Source of the DNA: Christiangramia sp. OXR-203 | GTDB taxonomy: Bacteria; Bacteroidota; Bacteroidia; Flavobacteriales; Flavobacteriaceae | Length of the DNA stretch: 64,000 bases | Assembly (NCBI RefSeq): GCF_034372165.1 | Contig: NZ_CP139698.1 | Span: 1,488,001 to 1,552,000 of the forward strand | Direction of reading: 5' to 3' | Shown: piece after piece, positions 7,601-16,706 of the stretch | How the letters are laid out: each line of letters begins with the position of its first letter | Numbering within the stretch: position 1 is the first letter of the stretch | Notes under the pieces: model-generated | The model's input: only the letters and a program-made list of their open reading frames with translations | What the model was told of the DNA's origin: nothing | Databases searched by the model: none | Translations under genes and position numbers: made by a program

Positions 7601-8141
7601 TATTTTGATCGTCAATATTAGTTTCCAGAATCTGTATGTTTTGCATCCAGGAATCGTCTTCGCCACCTTCTAAATTTACCTTTAAGCCAATGTAATTAGC
7701 TTTATAGGCGCAGGCACGATTTAAATATTCCTCCTGGACGGTATATGAAAAACGTAGAATATCTGTGTTTTGCGCATTTTCTTCGTCTTCCTCTTCATCA
7801 GGATCTTCTCCTTCTTCAAGAGTTTCCGCAGTATTTAATATAAATTCAAGGTTCGTTTCACCAGAATCTGTTCGCAACGGGATCGCAATACTATCCTGTG
7901 AATATCTAAAATAGGTGATGGTGCTGCTATTACTTCTAATGCTAACAAAAGTGGTGTCATCTCCAACCTCACGAATACTTAAATTCTGAGGAGCTTTGGT
8001 TAACTGCTGATCTTCAATATCATAAAACCTCAGAATCAGAAATGGAGTGATATCAGCCGATTCCGGACAAATATCATCTCTCTGGCATCCGGCTAGAAAA
8101 ACCAAAGAAAGTAAGCCAAAAAGTAAATACCTGATGTTCAT
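7575..8141 (-). CDS. DUF6452-like lipoprotein
   Basis: A 188-residue lipoprotein with a clear lipobox (FLAGCQ, lipidated Cys19). It has a compact beta-rich domain with four further cysteines and an acidic linker (EEGEDPDEEEDEENAQ) in the second half. It starts three bases after the rlmD stop and overlaps the barrel gene downstream, so the three are translationally coupled. It may work with that barrel at the outer membrane; this is inferred only from the linkage. Confidence 0.75.
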   Translation of the reverse strand: MNIRYLLFGLLSLVFLAGCQRDDICPESADITPFLILRFYDIEDQQLTKAPQNLSIREVGDDTTFVSIRSNSSTITYFRYSQDSIAIPLRTDSGETNLEFILNTAETLEEGEDPDEEEDEENAQNTDILRFSYTVQEEYLNRACAYKANYIGLKVNLEGGEDDSWMQNIQILETNIDDQNNAHVSIFF

Positions 8142-8144
8142 TTA

Positions 8145-9554
8145 TTATCGTTTTTCCAGAAGGACAACATTTTCCACATGGTGAGTTTGGGGAAACATAT
8201 CCACGGCTCTAGTTTTGGTAACCTTATAATGTTCATCCATCAAAGATAAATCTCTGGCCTGTGTCGCAGAGTTGCAGCTAACATACACAATTTTTTCAGG
8301 CATTATTCCCAGAATTTGAGCCACTACATCTTTATGCATTCCATCGCGTGGTGGATCTGTAATGATCACATCAGGTTTACCATGTTTTGCGATAAAACTT
8401 TCAGTAAAAACCTTACGCATATCTCCAACATAGAACTCCGTATTTTGAATATTGTTGCGTTCAGCATTTTCCCGTGCATCTTTGATTGCTTCAGGAACAG
8501 CTTCAACCCCAATTACTTTTTTCGCATTTTTAGCTACAAATTGTGCGATGGTACCAGTCCCAGTATAGAGGTCATACACCAGTTCGTCACCTTTAAGATC
8601 TGCATATTCCCGTGTGATCTTGTATAAGTTGTAAGCCTGCTCAGAATTAGTCTGGTAAAAAGATTTAGCATTGATCTTAAATTTAAGACCTTCCATCTCC
8701 TCAAAAATATGGTCGCGACCCTTGAAACAGATAACTTCCTGATCGTAGATCGTGTCATTTCCTTTATTATTGATCACATATTGTAATGAAGTGATCTCTG
8801 GAAATTCGATACTTAAAGCATTAAGGAGTAGTTCTCTCTTTACTTTATCTTCTTCATAGAATTGTATAAGTACCATGAGCTCCCCGGTGGAAGTGGTTCT
8901 AATCATGAGGGTACGCAACAGGCCTTCCTGGCTTCTAGTATTAAAGAAAGAGATATCATTATTAGTAGCGAAATCTCTGGTGTAATTTCTAATGGCATTA
9001 CTAGGATCAGCTTGTAAATGGCATTTTTTGATGTCCAGTATTTTATCCCACATTCCCGGAATATGGAATCCAAGGGCATTACGATCTTCAATATTCTCAC
9101 CACTTTGAATTTCATCTATGGTGAGCCATCTACTGTCGCTGAAGGAAAACTCCATTTTATTCCGGTAAAAATAGATCTCTTCACTTCCAAGAATTGGAGT
9201 TACCTCAGGCAATTCAATTTTACCCAGGCGCTGGAGATTATTGATCACCTCGTTCTCTTTATATTCAAGCTGAAACTTATATTCCATGTTCTGCCATTTG
9301 CAACCTCCGCAGGTTCCAAAATGCTGGCAAACAGGTTCTGTTCTTTTATCTGAAAACTTATGGAACTCTACTGCAGTTCCCTGGTAATATGATTTTCTTT
9401 TTCTGGTGGTTTGAATATCTGCAACATCGCCGGGAACGGCATTGTCTATAAAGATCACTCTACCATCTGGAGACTTACCAATTGCCTTACCTTTAGCTCC
9501 GGCATCTACTACTTCAATTTCAGTAAATAACTTGTTCTTGTTTCTTCTTGCCAT
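8145..9554 (-). CDS. rlmD: 23S rRNA (uracil-5-)-methyltransferase RlmD
   Basis: A 469-residue SAM-dependent m5U methyltransferase of the RumA/RlmD family (U1939 in E. coli numbering). An N-terminal TRAM domain covers residues 1-62. The iron-sulfur cysteines are Cys76, Cys82, Cys85 (PVCQHFGTCGGCKWQ) and Cys178. The methyltransferase core has YDLYTGTGTIAQ, DPPRDGMH, and the catalytic cysteine in VYVSCNSATQ. TrmA/RlmC-type paralogues cannot be ruled out from motifs alone, but the TRAM domain and FeS cluster favour RlmD. It is the first gene of the unit with DUF6452 and DUF6048. Confidence 0.9.
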   Translation of the reverse strand: MARRNKNKLFTEIEVVDAGAKGKAIGKSPDGRVIFIDNAVPGDVADIQTTRKRKSYYQGTAVEFHKFSDKRTEPVCQHFGTCGGCKWQNMEYKFQLEYKENEVINNLQRLGKIELPEVTPILGSEEIYFYRNKMEFSFSDSRWLTIDEIQSGENIEDRNALGFHIPGMWDKILDIKKCHLQADPSNAIRNYTRDFATNNDISFFNTRSQEGLLRTLMIRTTSTGELMVLIQFYEEDKVKRELLLNALSIEFPEITSLQYVINNKGNDTIYDQEVICFKGRDHIFEEMEGLKFKINAKSFYQTNSEQAYNLYKITREYADLKGDELVYDLYTGTGTIAQFVAKNAKKVIGVEAVPEAIKDARENAERNNIQNTEFYVGDMRKVFTESFIAKHGKPDVIITDPPRDGMHKDVVAQILGIMPEKIVYVSCNSATQARDLSLMDEHYKVTKTRAVDMFPQTHHVENVVLLEKR

Positions 9555-9728
9555 AGCGCAAAAATAGGATAATTAACAAGATTTAAAGAGAGGCCAGTTG
9601 AAATTTTCAGCAAACATTTAGTAATTTGCAGCAATTCGAATTTACGGGATGATTTCTCTCCAAATAGCGCTAATTCATGCGGAAAAGTAGGAATAACCAA
9701 ACACTAATTCAAAAAATTAAGAACTAAC

Positions 9729-11012
9729 ATGCCATTACCTAAAGTCAATTCTTCAGATGAAGCGATACAACTGGAAGATCAACATGGAGCCCATAACTAC
9801 CATCCATTACCTGCAGTATTAAGTAAGGGGGAGGGTGTTCATGTCTGGGATGTTGAAGGCAAAAAATATTATGATTTTCTATCGGCTTATTCCGCAGTAA
9901 ATCAGGGGCATTGTCATCCAAAGATCGTTGGAGCAATGTACGAACAGGCGTCTAAACTGGCTCTTACTTCAAGAGCTTTTCATAATGATGTTCTTGGAGC
10001 TTATGAAAAGTATGCTACAGAGTATTTTGGTTTCGATAAGATCTTACCAATGAATACTGGTGCAGAGGCAGTGGAAACAGCTATCAAGATTGCTCGTAAG
10101 TGGGCTTATGAGAAAAAAGGTGTGAAGGAAACAGAAGCGCAGATCATTGTTGCTGAAAATAATTTCCACGGAAGAACCACTACGATCATTTCTTTTTCGA
10201 ATGATGAGGGAGCCCGTAAGAACTTTGGTCCTTATACACCAGGTTTTATCAAGATCAATTATGATGATGTAGATGCTCTGGAAGAGGCAATAGAAAATAA
10301 TCCGAATATCGCTGGTTTTCTTATTGAACCAATCCAGGGTGAAGCAGGTGTTTATACGCCTACAGATGACTACATGAGAAGAGTGAAGGAGATCTGTAAC
10401 AAGAATAACGTATTGTTCATGGCAGATGAAATACAAACAGGGATTGCCAGAACTGGTGGTCTTTTGGCTGTTTGTGGGCACTGTACTTGTGAAAATCATT
10501 GTGAAAGACAGGAAGAAACTTATAGCAAACCTGATATTCTTATTTTAGGTAAAGCACTTTCTGGAGGGAATTACCCGGTATCTGCAGTACTTGCAGACGA
10601 TGAAGTGATGGAAGTTATTAAGCCAGGACAGCATGGTTCTACATTTGGAGGTAACCCGGTTGCCGCTGCCGTGGCTGTCGCAGCGCTGGATGTGGTAAAA
10701 GACGAGAACCTTATTCAGAATGCTAGAAAGCTAGGTAATTTGTTCAGACAACTGCTGGATGATTATATCAAGGAAAGCAATATTGTGGAACTTGTACGAG
10801 GACGCGGCTTACTAAACGCTATCGTAATCAACGATTCTCCAGATAGTACAACTGCCTGGGATATATGTATGGCGCTTAAAGCGAATGGTTTACTGGCTAA
10901 ACCAACGCACGGTAATATTATTCGTTTTGCTCCACCATTAGTGATGAATGAAGAACAATTAAGAGACTGTGTCAATATTATTGTCAAAACTCTAAAGCAA
11001 TTCGAAAAGTAA
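9729..11012 (+). CDS. rocD: ornithine aminotransferase (ornithine--oxo-acid transaminase)
   Basis: A 427-residue class-III PLP aminotransferase that interconverts ornithine and glutamate semialdehyde in arginine/proline metabolism. The PLP lysine is Lys275 (LILGKALSGG), the ring-binding Asp233 is in MADEIQTG, and the phosphate-binding HGSTFGGNP follows. SAYSAVNQGHCHP and SRAFHND are typical of OAT. Compared with the usual enzyme there is an insertion carrying four cysteines (249, 252, 254, 258) just before the PLP lysine. A strong bidirectional terminator follows. Confidence 0.93.
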   Translation: MPLPKVNSSDEAIQLEDQHGAHNYHPLPAVLSKGEGVHVWDVEGKKYYDFLSAYSAVNQGHCHPKIVGAMYEQASKLALTSRAFHNDVLGAYEKYATEYFGFDKILPMNTGAEAVETAIKIARKWAYEKKGVKETEAQIIVAENNFHGRTTTIISFSNDEGARKNFGPYTPGFIKINYDDVDALEEAIENNPNIAGFLIEPIQGEAGVYTPTDDYMRRVKEICNKNNVLFMADEIQTGIARTGGLLAVCGHCTCENHCERQEETYSKPDILILGKALSGGNYPVSAVLADDEVMEVIKPGQHGSTFGGNPVAAAVAVAALDVVKDENLIQNARKLGNLFRQLLDDYIKESNIVELVRGRGLLNAIVINDSPDSTTAWDICMALKANGLLAKPTHGNIIRFAPPLVMNEEQLRDCVNIIVKTLKQFEK

Positions 11013-11030
11013 ATTGCATTACAATACATA

Positions 11031-11062
11031 AAAAAAACCCGCTTAATAGCGGGTTTTTTTAT
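11031..11062. terminator. bidirectional terminator between rocD and the CCC-motif gene
   Basis: An A run, CCCGC, a 6-base loop (TTAATA), GCGGG and a T run. It works on both strands for two converging genes. Confidence 0.9.
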
Positions 11063-11079
11063 TCTAGATCAACAGGCTA

Positions 11080-11406
11080 TTACCCACCATATTCTCTTAA
11101 AATCTCTCTTTGCATTTCTTCTACACCTTCCATACCGCCGAAAACAATTAAACTTACAATAGTAATTAGAATAGAAATCCCACTAAGTACAAGACCTATA
11201 ATTGCCAGTATTTTCCCAGTCTTCACATTATTATATCCCGTATATAAGTGAGGATCTGTATTGTAAATTTCCATTGCACGCTTAGACATCACTAATGCGA
11301 TAATTCCGAAGATGATTCCGGCAATTCCATAGCAGCAGCAACCTACGATCGATAAAATTCCGAAGACGAGGATTAGGGTTGAATTTGGTAATTCTCTTTG
11401 TTCCAT
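11080..11406 (-). CDS. CCC-motif small membrane protein (DUF4190-like)
   Basis: A 108-residue protein with two long hydrophobic helices. The first contains the GCCCYG motif and a glycine-rich GIIFGIIALVMSKRA segment. The second lies after a polar loop with Tyr and Lys. This matches the flavobacterial CCC-motif membrane proteins, whose function is unknown. It is the last gene of the unit 13591-11080, 17 bases after the DUF2752 gene. Confidence 0.8.
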   Translation of the reverse strand: MEQRELPNSTLILVFGILSIVGCCCYGIAGIIFGIIALVMSKRAMEIYNTDPHLYTGYNNVKTGKILAIIGLVLSGISILITIVSLIVFGGMEGVEEMQREILREYGG

Positions 11407-11423
11407 TGGTAGTTAGTTATTGG

Positions 11424-11717
11424 TTAATTAAATATATAAAGCATTTTGTACAGGTAAGCTCCGGCGATGATGACCCCGTTAAAAATTATAAGACCAATTT
11501 TAATAGTATGGTCATGCCGGAATTTAAAAAACAGATTAAAGATGACAAAAACTAGTAATAAAATAATACTATAGATGGCAGGATACATGTAAAAAGCAGC
11601 TTCAAAATTACCTTGAAGCAACAATGCTACAGAACGCTGCGCTCCGCATCCGGTACAATCAATACCAAAGACGCTTTTGTTCAGGCAGGGTAGCATGTAT
11701 TCTTCTATCGAACTCAA
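11424..11717 (-). CDS. DUF2752 membrane protein
   Basis: Up to 97 residues, with the family signature PCLNKSVFGIDCTGCGAQRS and two membrane helices. The start is either TTG 11717, overlapping the stop of the upstream gene as ATTGA, or ATG 11696 (MLPCLN). Relatives usually have a few residues before MLPCLN, so the TTG is plausible. The family is of unknown function, and the cysteine pair may bind metal. Confidence 0.75.
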   Translation of the reverse strand: MSSIEEYMLPCLNKSVFGIDCTGCGAQRSVALLLQGNFEAAFYMYPAIYSIILLLVFVIFNLFFKFRHDHTIKIGLIIFNGVIIAGAYLYKMLYIFN

Positions 11718-13591
11718 TTACTGACTCTTACTTTTTTGCTGATCTCTATTTGATCATTAGTTTTTACCTTTACAATATAAATAGCATTACTCAAATTACC
11801 GGTAGGATATAAAAATTCTTTTTCTCTGTTTTGCAGAAACTTCTGGTATACCTGCTTTCCCTGTAGATCATAAATGCTTACCTGTGTGATCCAGCTGTCG
11901 TAAAATAGTTTTATTTCAAGTTGCTCCTGCTTATTATTCTGAAATATTTCTATAGAATTAAGGAGAACGCGTGGTGGTTTTGAGTCGAACACTTTTAAAT
12001 CTTCTGTCTCAGGATCCTGAGTATTATTACCTTCATTAGATTCTTCTGCCGCCGATTCCTGTTCTTCATTATTCTCATTTTCATTAGTCTGCTCAGCATT
12101 CTCTTCTTCTTGAGGAGGTAATTTTTCAATGAAACTCAGGTAAAACCGGTTTTTGTAATTTCCTTCGGATAGGCTTAAGCTTAAACTACCAGAACGTATA
12201 CCGAAATACAGATTCTGTTCAGCATCATAAATAAAGACTCGATCTGGATCAAAATTTTGTAGATCTGAAATGCTAAACTCCACTTCTGTATTTTCCTTCA
12301 GTTGAAGTAGTAGTGGAATAAGTTTTTCATCAATTTTTGGCTGAACATTAATAACATAATTGATATCATTCAGATTCCAGAAAATGTCATTGGATTTCTG
12401 TTCTATACTTTTAGCATCCATACCATGATCAACCTGATCTGTAGACCTTTCATCAAAGCCAAGAACCAGATTTTTTTCGTGTAAAGCATTGAAGGTAATT
12501 TTTAAAGTCAGAGTAGTACTCGATGGTCTCTGTGAAGTCTTGAAGATCGGGATCTGATCATCACCCTTATAGATCCTCTGATTATTTGTGAAGCGTATTA
12601 TTCCATCCTGCTTTCCAATAACCATAAATCCCTGGCCAATTGGCGACGGACTCCTATTGACTTCTGCTCCACGAAACAGCTCTACATCAGCGCTATTTCT
12701 GAAAATTGGAGGTGCGTATTGTCTTAATCCTGGAGAATATGTACCATAGCCTCCTACATAATCTGATAGGTAGTGAGAATTAACTTCAGCTTTTGAATCC
12801 CAGAAATAGGCAATTCCGGTAGTAGCTATATTTTCAAGTAAGAATCGATCCAGATCAAACAAGGAGGGATAAGGATTTCCTATAAGCAGAATTTGGTCTT
12901 TTTTAATAGGTATTTCAATCAAACCATTATTGGGAATGCCTCTAAAATCGTAAAGCTGGGCATTTTCAGGATTAATTGCTTCAGAATTGATAACTCTTAG
13001 ATCCAATCCATTTACTCCTTTCATGCTGAAACCTTCACCTGGGAAGAGATCGAATTGATTTCCCAGATATTGCCAGTTCGAATAACCGGTTCCAGAGAAT
13101 GCATAAAGCCATCTATTCGATATTTGCAGTGGATCAGATTTACCGTTAAGATCTGAACTGAGGGAAACTTTTTCCGAGTTTAATACATCTTCTGGTGCGA
13201 ATATATAATCGATTAAACTTTGCTCTGTACTTCTAACGGCTACAGGTAAACTCCAGTAATTATAATCATAAGCTGAAGACGTGCCGCGTTGATACACTGA
13301 AAGTTTTCCAGTACCTGTATTCTTATTGTAATCAGTTTCTCCCTGCAGCAGTCCGGCATTGTTTCGAAGGTATATGCCAGCTTTAGTTCCAGGATCTTTC
13401 TGATCTATATTTATTTCCTGCTCCACATAAAGCAGCCTGTTCTCTACATAGAGGTAATGCTCTGCTTCCGCAGAAGATGTGACAGATAATTGTGCAAATA
13501 CAGAGCTCGCACTAAAAATCAGCAGAAAAAGCAAGGTGTGCTTCACGAAAGCTATAAATTTGCAATAAATGTAATCATTAATCGAATTCAC
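11714..13591 (-). CDS. secreted protein with T9SS type A sorting domain
   Basis: About 625 residues with a signal peptide (TLLFLLIFSASSVFAQ), a long beta-rich region, an acidic low-complexity linker near residues 505-545 (runs of E, N, Q), and a C-terminal Por-secretion domain (VSIYDLQGKQVYQ ... AIYIVKVKT). It would cross the outer membrane by type IX secretion and stay on the surface or be released. No enzymatic motif was seen. There is no ATG: the start is GTG 13591, or GTG 13546 directly before the signal peptide. Confidence 0.82.
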   Translation of the reverse strand: MNSINDYIYCKFIAFVKHTLLFLLIFSASSVFAQLSVTSSAEAEHYLYVENRLLYVEQEINIDQKDPGTKAGIYLRNNAGLLQGETDYNKNTGTGKLSVYQRGTSSAYDYNYWSLPVAVRSTEQSLIDYIFAPEDVLNSEKVSLSSDLNGKSDPLQISNRWLYAFSGTGYSNWQYLGNQFDLFPGEGFSMKGVNGLDLRVINSEAINPENAQLYDFRGIPNNGLIEIPIKKDQILLIGNPYPSLFDLDRFLLENIATTGIAYFWDSKAEVNSHYLSDYVGGYGTYSPGLRQYAPPIFRNSADVELFRGAEVNRSPSPIGQGFMVIGKQDGIIRFTNNQRIYKGDDQIPIFKTSQRPSSTTLTLKITFNALHEKNLVLGFDERSTDQVDHGMDAKSIEQKSNDIFWNLNDINYVINVQPKIDEKLIPLLLQLKENTEVEFSISDLQNFDPDRVFIYDAEQNLYFGIRSGSLSLSLSEGNYKNRFYLSFIEKLPPQEEENAEQTNENENNEEQESAAEESNEGNNTQDPETEDLKVFDSKPPRVLLNSIEIFQNNKQEQLEIKLFYDSWITQVSIYDLQGKQVYQKFLQNREKEFLYPTGNLSNAIYIVKVKTNDQIEISKKVRVSN

Positions 13592-13623
13592 CGAATTCTG
13601 TGATATGATTTAATTGTTTGAAA

Positions 13624-13824
13624 ATGAATAATTCTCAGGTTCTAAATACGATACTCATCTTTATTGGTGGTGCGCTGCTTCTATATGCTATATCTGTTGA
13701 CGATGTAAGTCCGTACTTTAAAATAATAGGTCTGGTCATTATTATGCTTGGTCTTTACCGCGCGACTAACTTCTGGGTTGCAACTAAGGATGATCACGAA
13801 GGGCAAGATGAAAGTGATAAATGA
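13624..13824 (+). CDS. small two-helix membrane protein
   Basis: A 66-residue protein with two hydrophobic helices (TILIFIGGALLLYAI and IIGLVIIMLGLYRA) and an acidic tail. ATG 13624 is preferred to the TTG six bases earlier. Its stop overlaps the start of the Smr gene (AAATGATG), so they are coupled. The family is unknown, although small proteins of this type often precede Smr genes in flavobacteria. Confidence 0.7.
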   Translation: MNNSQVLNTILIFIGGALLLYAISVDDVSPYFKIIGLVIIMLGLYRATNFWVATKDDHEGQDESDK

Positions 13825-14369
13825 TGCTGAAAAAAGGTGATAGAGTAGAGGTGATCGATGATGCCCTTGCCGGGGTGGTTCAGGATGTTCAGAACGATAG
13901 TATTACTATAAAGACTGAAGATGGATTCTTGATGAACTTTGAAGCCCAGGAACTGGTTAAGATTGAAGATTCGCTGGCTATAGAAGATGTGTCAGATTTT
14001 GATATGGAGCAGGTAATCAAGCAAAAAACACCTGATAAGCCAAGAAGATCAGAACGAATTAAGCCTAAGGAACGTATTGCTCCTCCTATGGAAGTAGATT
14101 TACACATTCATCAATTGGTAAAATCCAGCCGACATATGTCTAACCATGAAATGCTGAATTTACAGCTGGATCATGCCCGTCACAAACTGGAATTTGCCAT
14201 TCAAAAGCGTATTCCGAAGATCGTATTTATACACGGCAAAGGCGAAGGTGTACTTAAAATGGAGCTGGAATATCTTTTAGGAAGATACTCGAACGTAAAA
14301 TTTTACGATGCAGATTATCAGAAATATGGTCTTGGCGCTACCGAAGTATACGTCTTTCAGAATGCTTAA
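13821..14369 (+). CDS. Smr/MutS2-type domain protein
   Basis: A 182-residue protein. The N-terminal 60 residues form a small beta barrel (KKGDRVEVIDDALAGVVQ). The C-terminal Smr domain has VDLHIHQLV and FIHGKGEGVLKMEL. Smr domains bind or nick nucleic acid and act in MutS2 and ribosome-rescue factors; this stand-alone form has no MutS core. Its end overlaps the convergent lipoprotein gene by four bases. Confidence 0.85.
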   Translation: MMLKKGDRVEVIDDALAGVVQDVQNDSITIKTEDGFLMNFEAQELVKIEDSLAIEDVSDFDMEQVIKQKTPDKPRRSERIKPKERIAPPMEVDLHIHQLVKSSRHMSNHEMLNLQLDHARHKLEFAIQKRIPKIVFIHGKGEGVLKMELEYLLGRYSNVKFYDADYQKYGLGATEVYVFQNA

Positions 14370-15406
14370 TTAGAAGTTTCTTCATCGGTTTCTTCTGTTT
14401 CCTCAGTATTATCATCCTCTTCTTCATCGTTGCAATCTTGGTCTGTGTTGGGACATTGTAAGAAAGGAACGCCATTCTCATTCAGCGAACCTAACTGGTA
14501 GGAACTAAAGCCAATGGTTTCTCCAGATCCATCATCTTTCCTTTCAAGGTTGAAATTACGTAGCGTCACCTGATAACCGTAATTCCTTGTGATATTGTGT
14601 GGAATATATTCATTATGCTGGAAAAATTCAGTTTGCTGATCATTTAGATAATTTTCTAGACCATCCCCGGTGCTGCTGAATAATTCAGGATTAATAAGTC
14701 CGTCTTCCTCGCTTACTTCCAGTCTCGTTTCCACACCATCTCCATCATCATCATCATCCAGATAGTTAGGGATACCATCTGTGTCCGTATCAACCTCTCC
14801 ATTATCATCCAATATGGAATCTTCGTTGATAGCACGTTCTCTTTCAGTAAGTACGTTATCACCATCATCATCCACGTCCAGGTAATCTGGAATTTCATCA
14901 CCGTCTGTATCCTGATGATTAATTCCATCTGGATCCCAACCTTCCTGTAAATTAGAGAGACCATCGTCATCTGGATCTGCATCTCCGGTTTCGTCTGTAA
15001 ACCTGGTAGCGATGGTCACAGTTCCATCAGAACCACTCTCATACTCTGTTGTTGGCACCGGTTCACTTGGAGGAACTACCTGGCAGAAATAGTTGCCGCC
15101 ATCAATCTGTCCATTATATATACGGTAAATAACCTTGTTGGTTCCACTTAGAGAGAAAGTGATGTTTTCAGAAGTGTTGGTAATAAACTTTCCAGAATCA
15201 TCTGTAGTAATATCGCTATTATTAAATTCCAGGGAAATCGATTCGTTTACATCATCATTATTAGTAGCATAGATCACGAACTTATTCGGGCCTTCACAAA
15301 ACTGAAGTGTACTGTCCTCAAAATCAAAGTCGGTTACAATTATATCTCCATCATCACAGGAAGTAAACAGGCTTAGCAGCGCAATCGCGATCAAAAAACG
15401 TTTCAT
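14366..15406 (-). CDS. lipoprotein with thrombospondin type-3-like calcium repeats
   Basis: A 346-residue lipoprotein (lipobox LFTSCD). The N-terminal 110 residues are beta-rich. Residues about 135-230 hold Asp-rich repeats (DADPDDDGLSNLQEG, DTDGDEIPDYLDVDDDGD, DTDGIPNYLDDDDDGDG) typical of calcium-binding TSP3/EF-like loops. The last 20 residues are almost only Glu, Asp and Thr. It is probably exported to the cell surface. No enzymatic function is visible. Confidence 0.8.
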   Translation of the reverse strand: MKRFLIAIALLSLFTSCDDGDIIVTDFDFEDSTLQFCEGPNKFVIYATNNDDVNESISLEFNNSDITTDDSGKFITNTSENITFSLSGTNKVIYRIYNGQIDGGNYFCQVVPPSEPVPTTEYESGSDGTVTIATRFTDETGDADPDDDGLSNLQEGWDPDGINHQDTDGDEIPDYLDVDDDGDNVLTERERAINEDSILDDNGEVDTDTDGIPNYLDDDDDGDGVETRLEVSEEDGLINPELFSSTGDGLENYLNDQQTEFFQHNEYIPHNITRNYGYQVTLRNFNLERKDDGSGETIGFSSYQLGSLNENGVPFLQCPNTDQDCNDEEEDDNTEETEETDEETSN

Positions 15407-15493
15407 TCTATTGCTTTTTAAACAAAAATACAGGAATCAAAGATATGAGGAAGAGATGTAGGAAGTTATTTTATTTCCATTAATTTTGCGGCC

Positions 15494-16642
15494 ATGAAAA
15501 ATGTCTATTTTGATTCTGCAGCTACCACCCAGATTCGGGATGAGGTGGTCGATAAAATGACCAGCGTTTTAAAAGAAAACTATGGAAATCCATCTTCCAC
15601 ACATAGCTTCGGAAGATCTTCCAAAACCCTGATCGAGCAGGCCAGAAAATCTGTTGCTAAGATTCTTAATGTAAAAGCATCTGAGATCGTATTTACTTCC
15701 GGAGGGACTGAAGCAGATAATCTTGCTTTAAATTCTGCCGTAAGGGATCTGGGTGTTCGAAGGATCATTACTTCCAAAATCGAACATCACGCGGTACTTT
15801 ATACTGTTAATCAACTTCAGGACTGTTTTGATGTCGAGGTAGAATATGTTTCCCTGGATTCCAAAGGTCATGTGGATCTAAAAGATCTTGAAGAACGATT
15901 AAAATCTTCAGACTCTAAGACACTGGTAAGCCTGATGCACGTGAATAATGAGATTGGTAATATGCTGGATCTCAAAAAAACCGCGCAACTCGTAAAATCC
16001 TATAACGCACTTTTTCATTCGGATACCGTACAATCTGTGGGTCATTTTGAGCTTGATTTCGAAGAAATCCCTGTCGACTTTACCGCGGTAAGTGCTCATA
16101 AATTTCATGGACCAAAAGGTGTTGGCTTTGCGTATGTGCGTCGCAACTCTGGTTTAAAACCATTAATTTTTGGTGGGGAGCAGGAACGAGGTCACCGTGC
16201 AGGAACTGAAGGTGTACACAATATTGTGGGTCTGGAAGAGGCTTTAAAACTTGCTTACAAGGATCTGGAGAAAGAACAGGCTTATGTGAAAGGTTTGAAA
16301 CAACACTTTATAGATAAGCTAAAGCAGGAGATTCCTGGTGTAAGTTTTAATGGTGCCTGTGAAGATCATACTCAAAGTACATATACTTTATTGAACGTTT
16401 GTCTGCCTGTAACCCAGGAAAAGGCTTTGATGCTTTTGTTTCAACTGGATCTTAAAGGGATCGCCTGTTCAAAAGGGAGTGCCTGCCAGAGCGGGAGTGA
16501 CACTGGTAGTCATGTGCTAAACGCATTTTGTTCTGAAGAGGATTTGAAAAAACCTTCCCTGCGTTTTTCATTTTCCCGATACAATACTAAAGAAGAAATC
16601 GACTATGTAGTAGCGACTTTAAAAGATTTTATAGAAAGCTAA
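15494..16642 (+). CDS. cysteine desulfurase (IscS/NifS family)
   Basis: A 382-residue PLP enzyme that takes sulfur from cysteine for Fe-S clusters or tRNA thiolation. PLP is held by Lys203 (SAHKFHGPKG) and the active-site cysteine is Cys331 in GSACQSGS. The substrate-binding GGEQERGHRAGTEG is present. The short active-site loop is that of NifS/IscS (group I), not SufS. No isc or suf genes are adjacent. A TAATTTTG sequence sits only five bases before the ATG. Confidence 0.9.
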   Translation: MKNVYFDSAATTQIRDEVVDKMTSVLKENYGNPSSTHSFGRSSKTLIEQARKSVAKILNVKASEIVFTSGGTEADNLALNSAVRDLGVRRIITSKIEHHAVLYTVNQLQDCFDVEVEYVSLDSKGHVDLKDLEERLKSSDSKTLVSLMHVNNEIGNMLDLKKTAQLVKSYNALFHSDTVQSVGHFELDFEEIPVDFTAVSAHKFHGPKGVGFAYVRRNSGLKPLIFGGEQERGHRAGTEGVHNIVGLEEALKLAYKDLEKEQAYVKGLKQHFIDKLKQEIPGVSFNGACEDHTQSTYTLLNVCLPVTQEKALMLLFQLDLKGIACSKGSACQSGSDTGSHVLNAFCSEEDLKKPSLRFSFSRYNTKEEIDYVVATLKDFIES

Positions 16643-16659
16643 ACTATAATCCAACTATA

Positions 16660-16691
16660 AAAAAGCCCGGATCATAGATTCGGGCTTTTTC
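16660..16691. terminator. bidirectional terminator after the cysteine desulfurase
   Basis: AAAAAGCCCG (16660-16669) pairs with CGGGCTTTTT (16681-16690) across an 11-base loop. It serves the converging desulfurase and M23 genes. Confidence 0.88.
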
Positions 16692-16706
16692 TTTTTTATA
16701 TAACTA

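Noticed and set aside
7601-7666. Extended N terminus of the DUF6048-like protein
   Set aside because: It would precede the signal peptide with residues encoded inside the upstream lipoprotein gene.
15481-15494. TAATTTTG five bases before the cysteine desulfurase ATG, implying a leaderless mRNA
   Set aside because: No TTG at -33 and an AT-rich context make it likely to be chance; kept only as a remark.
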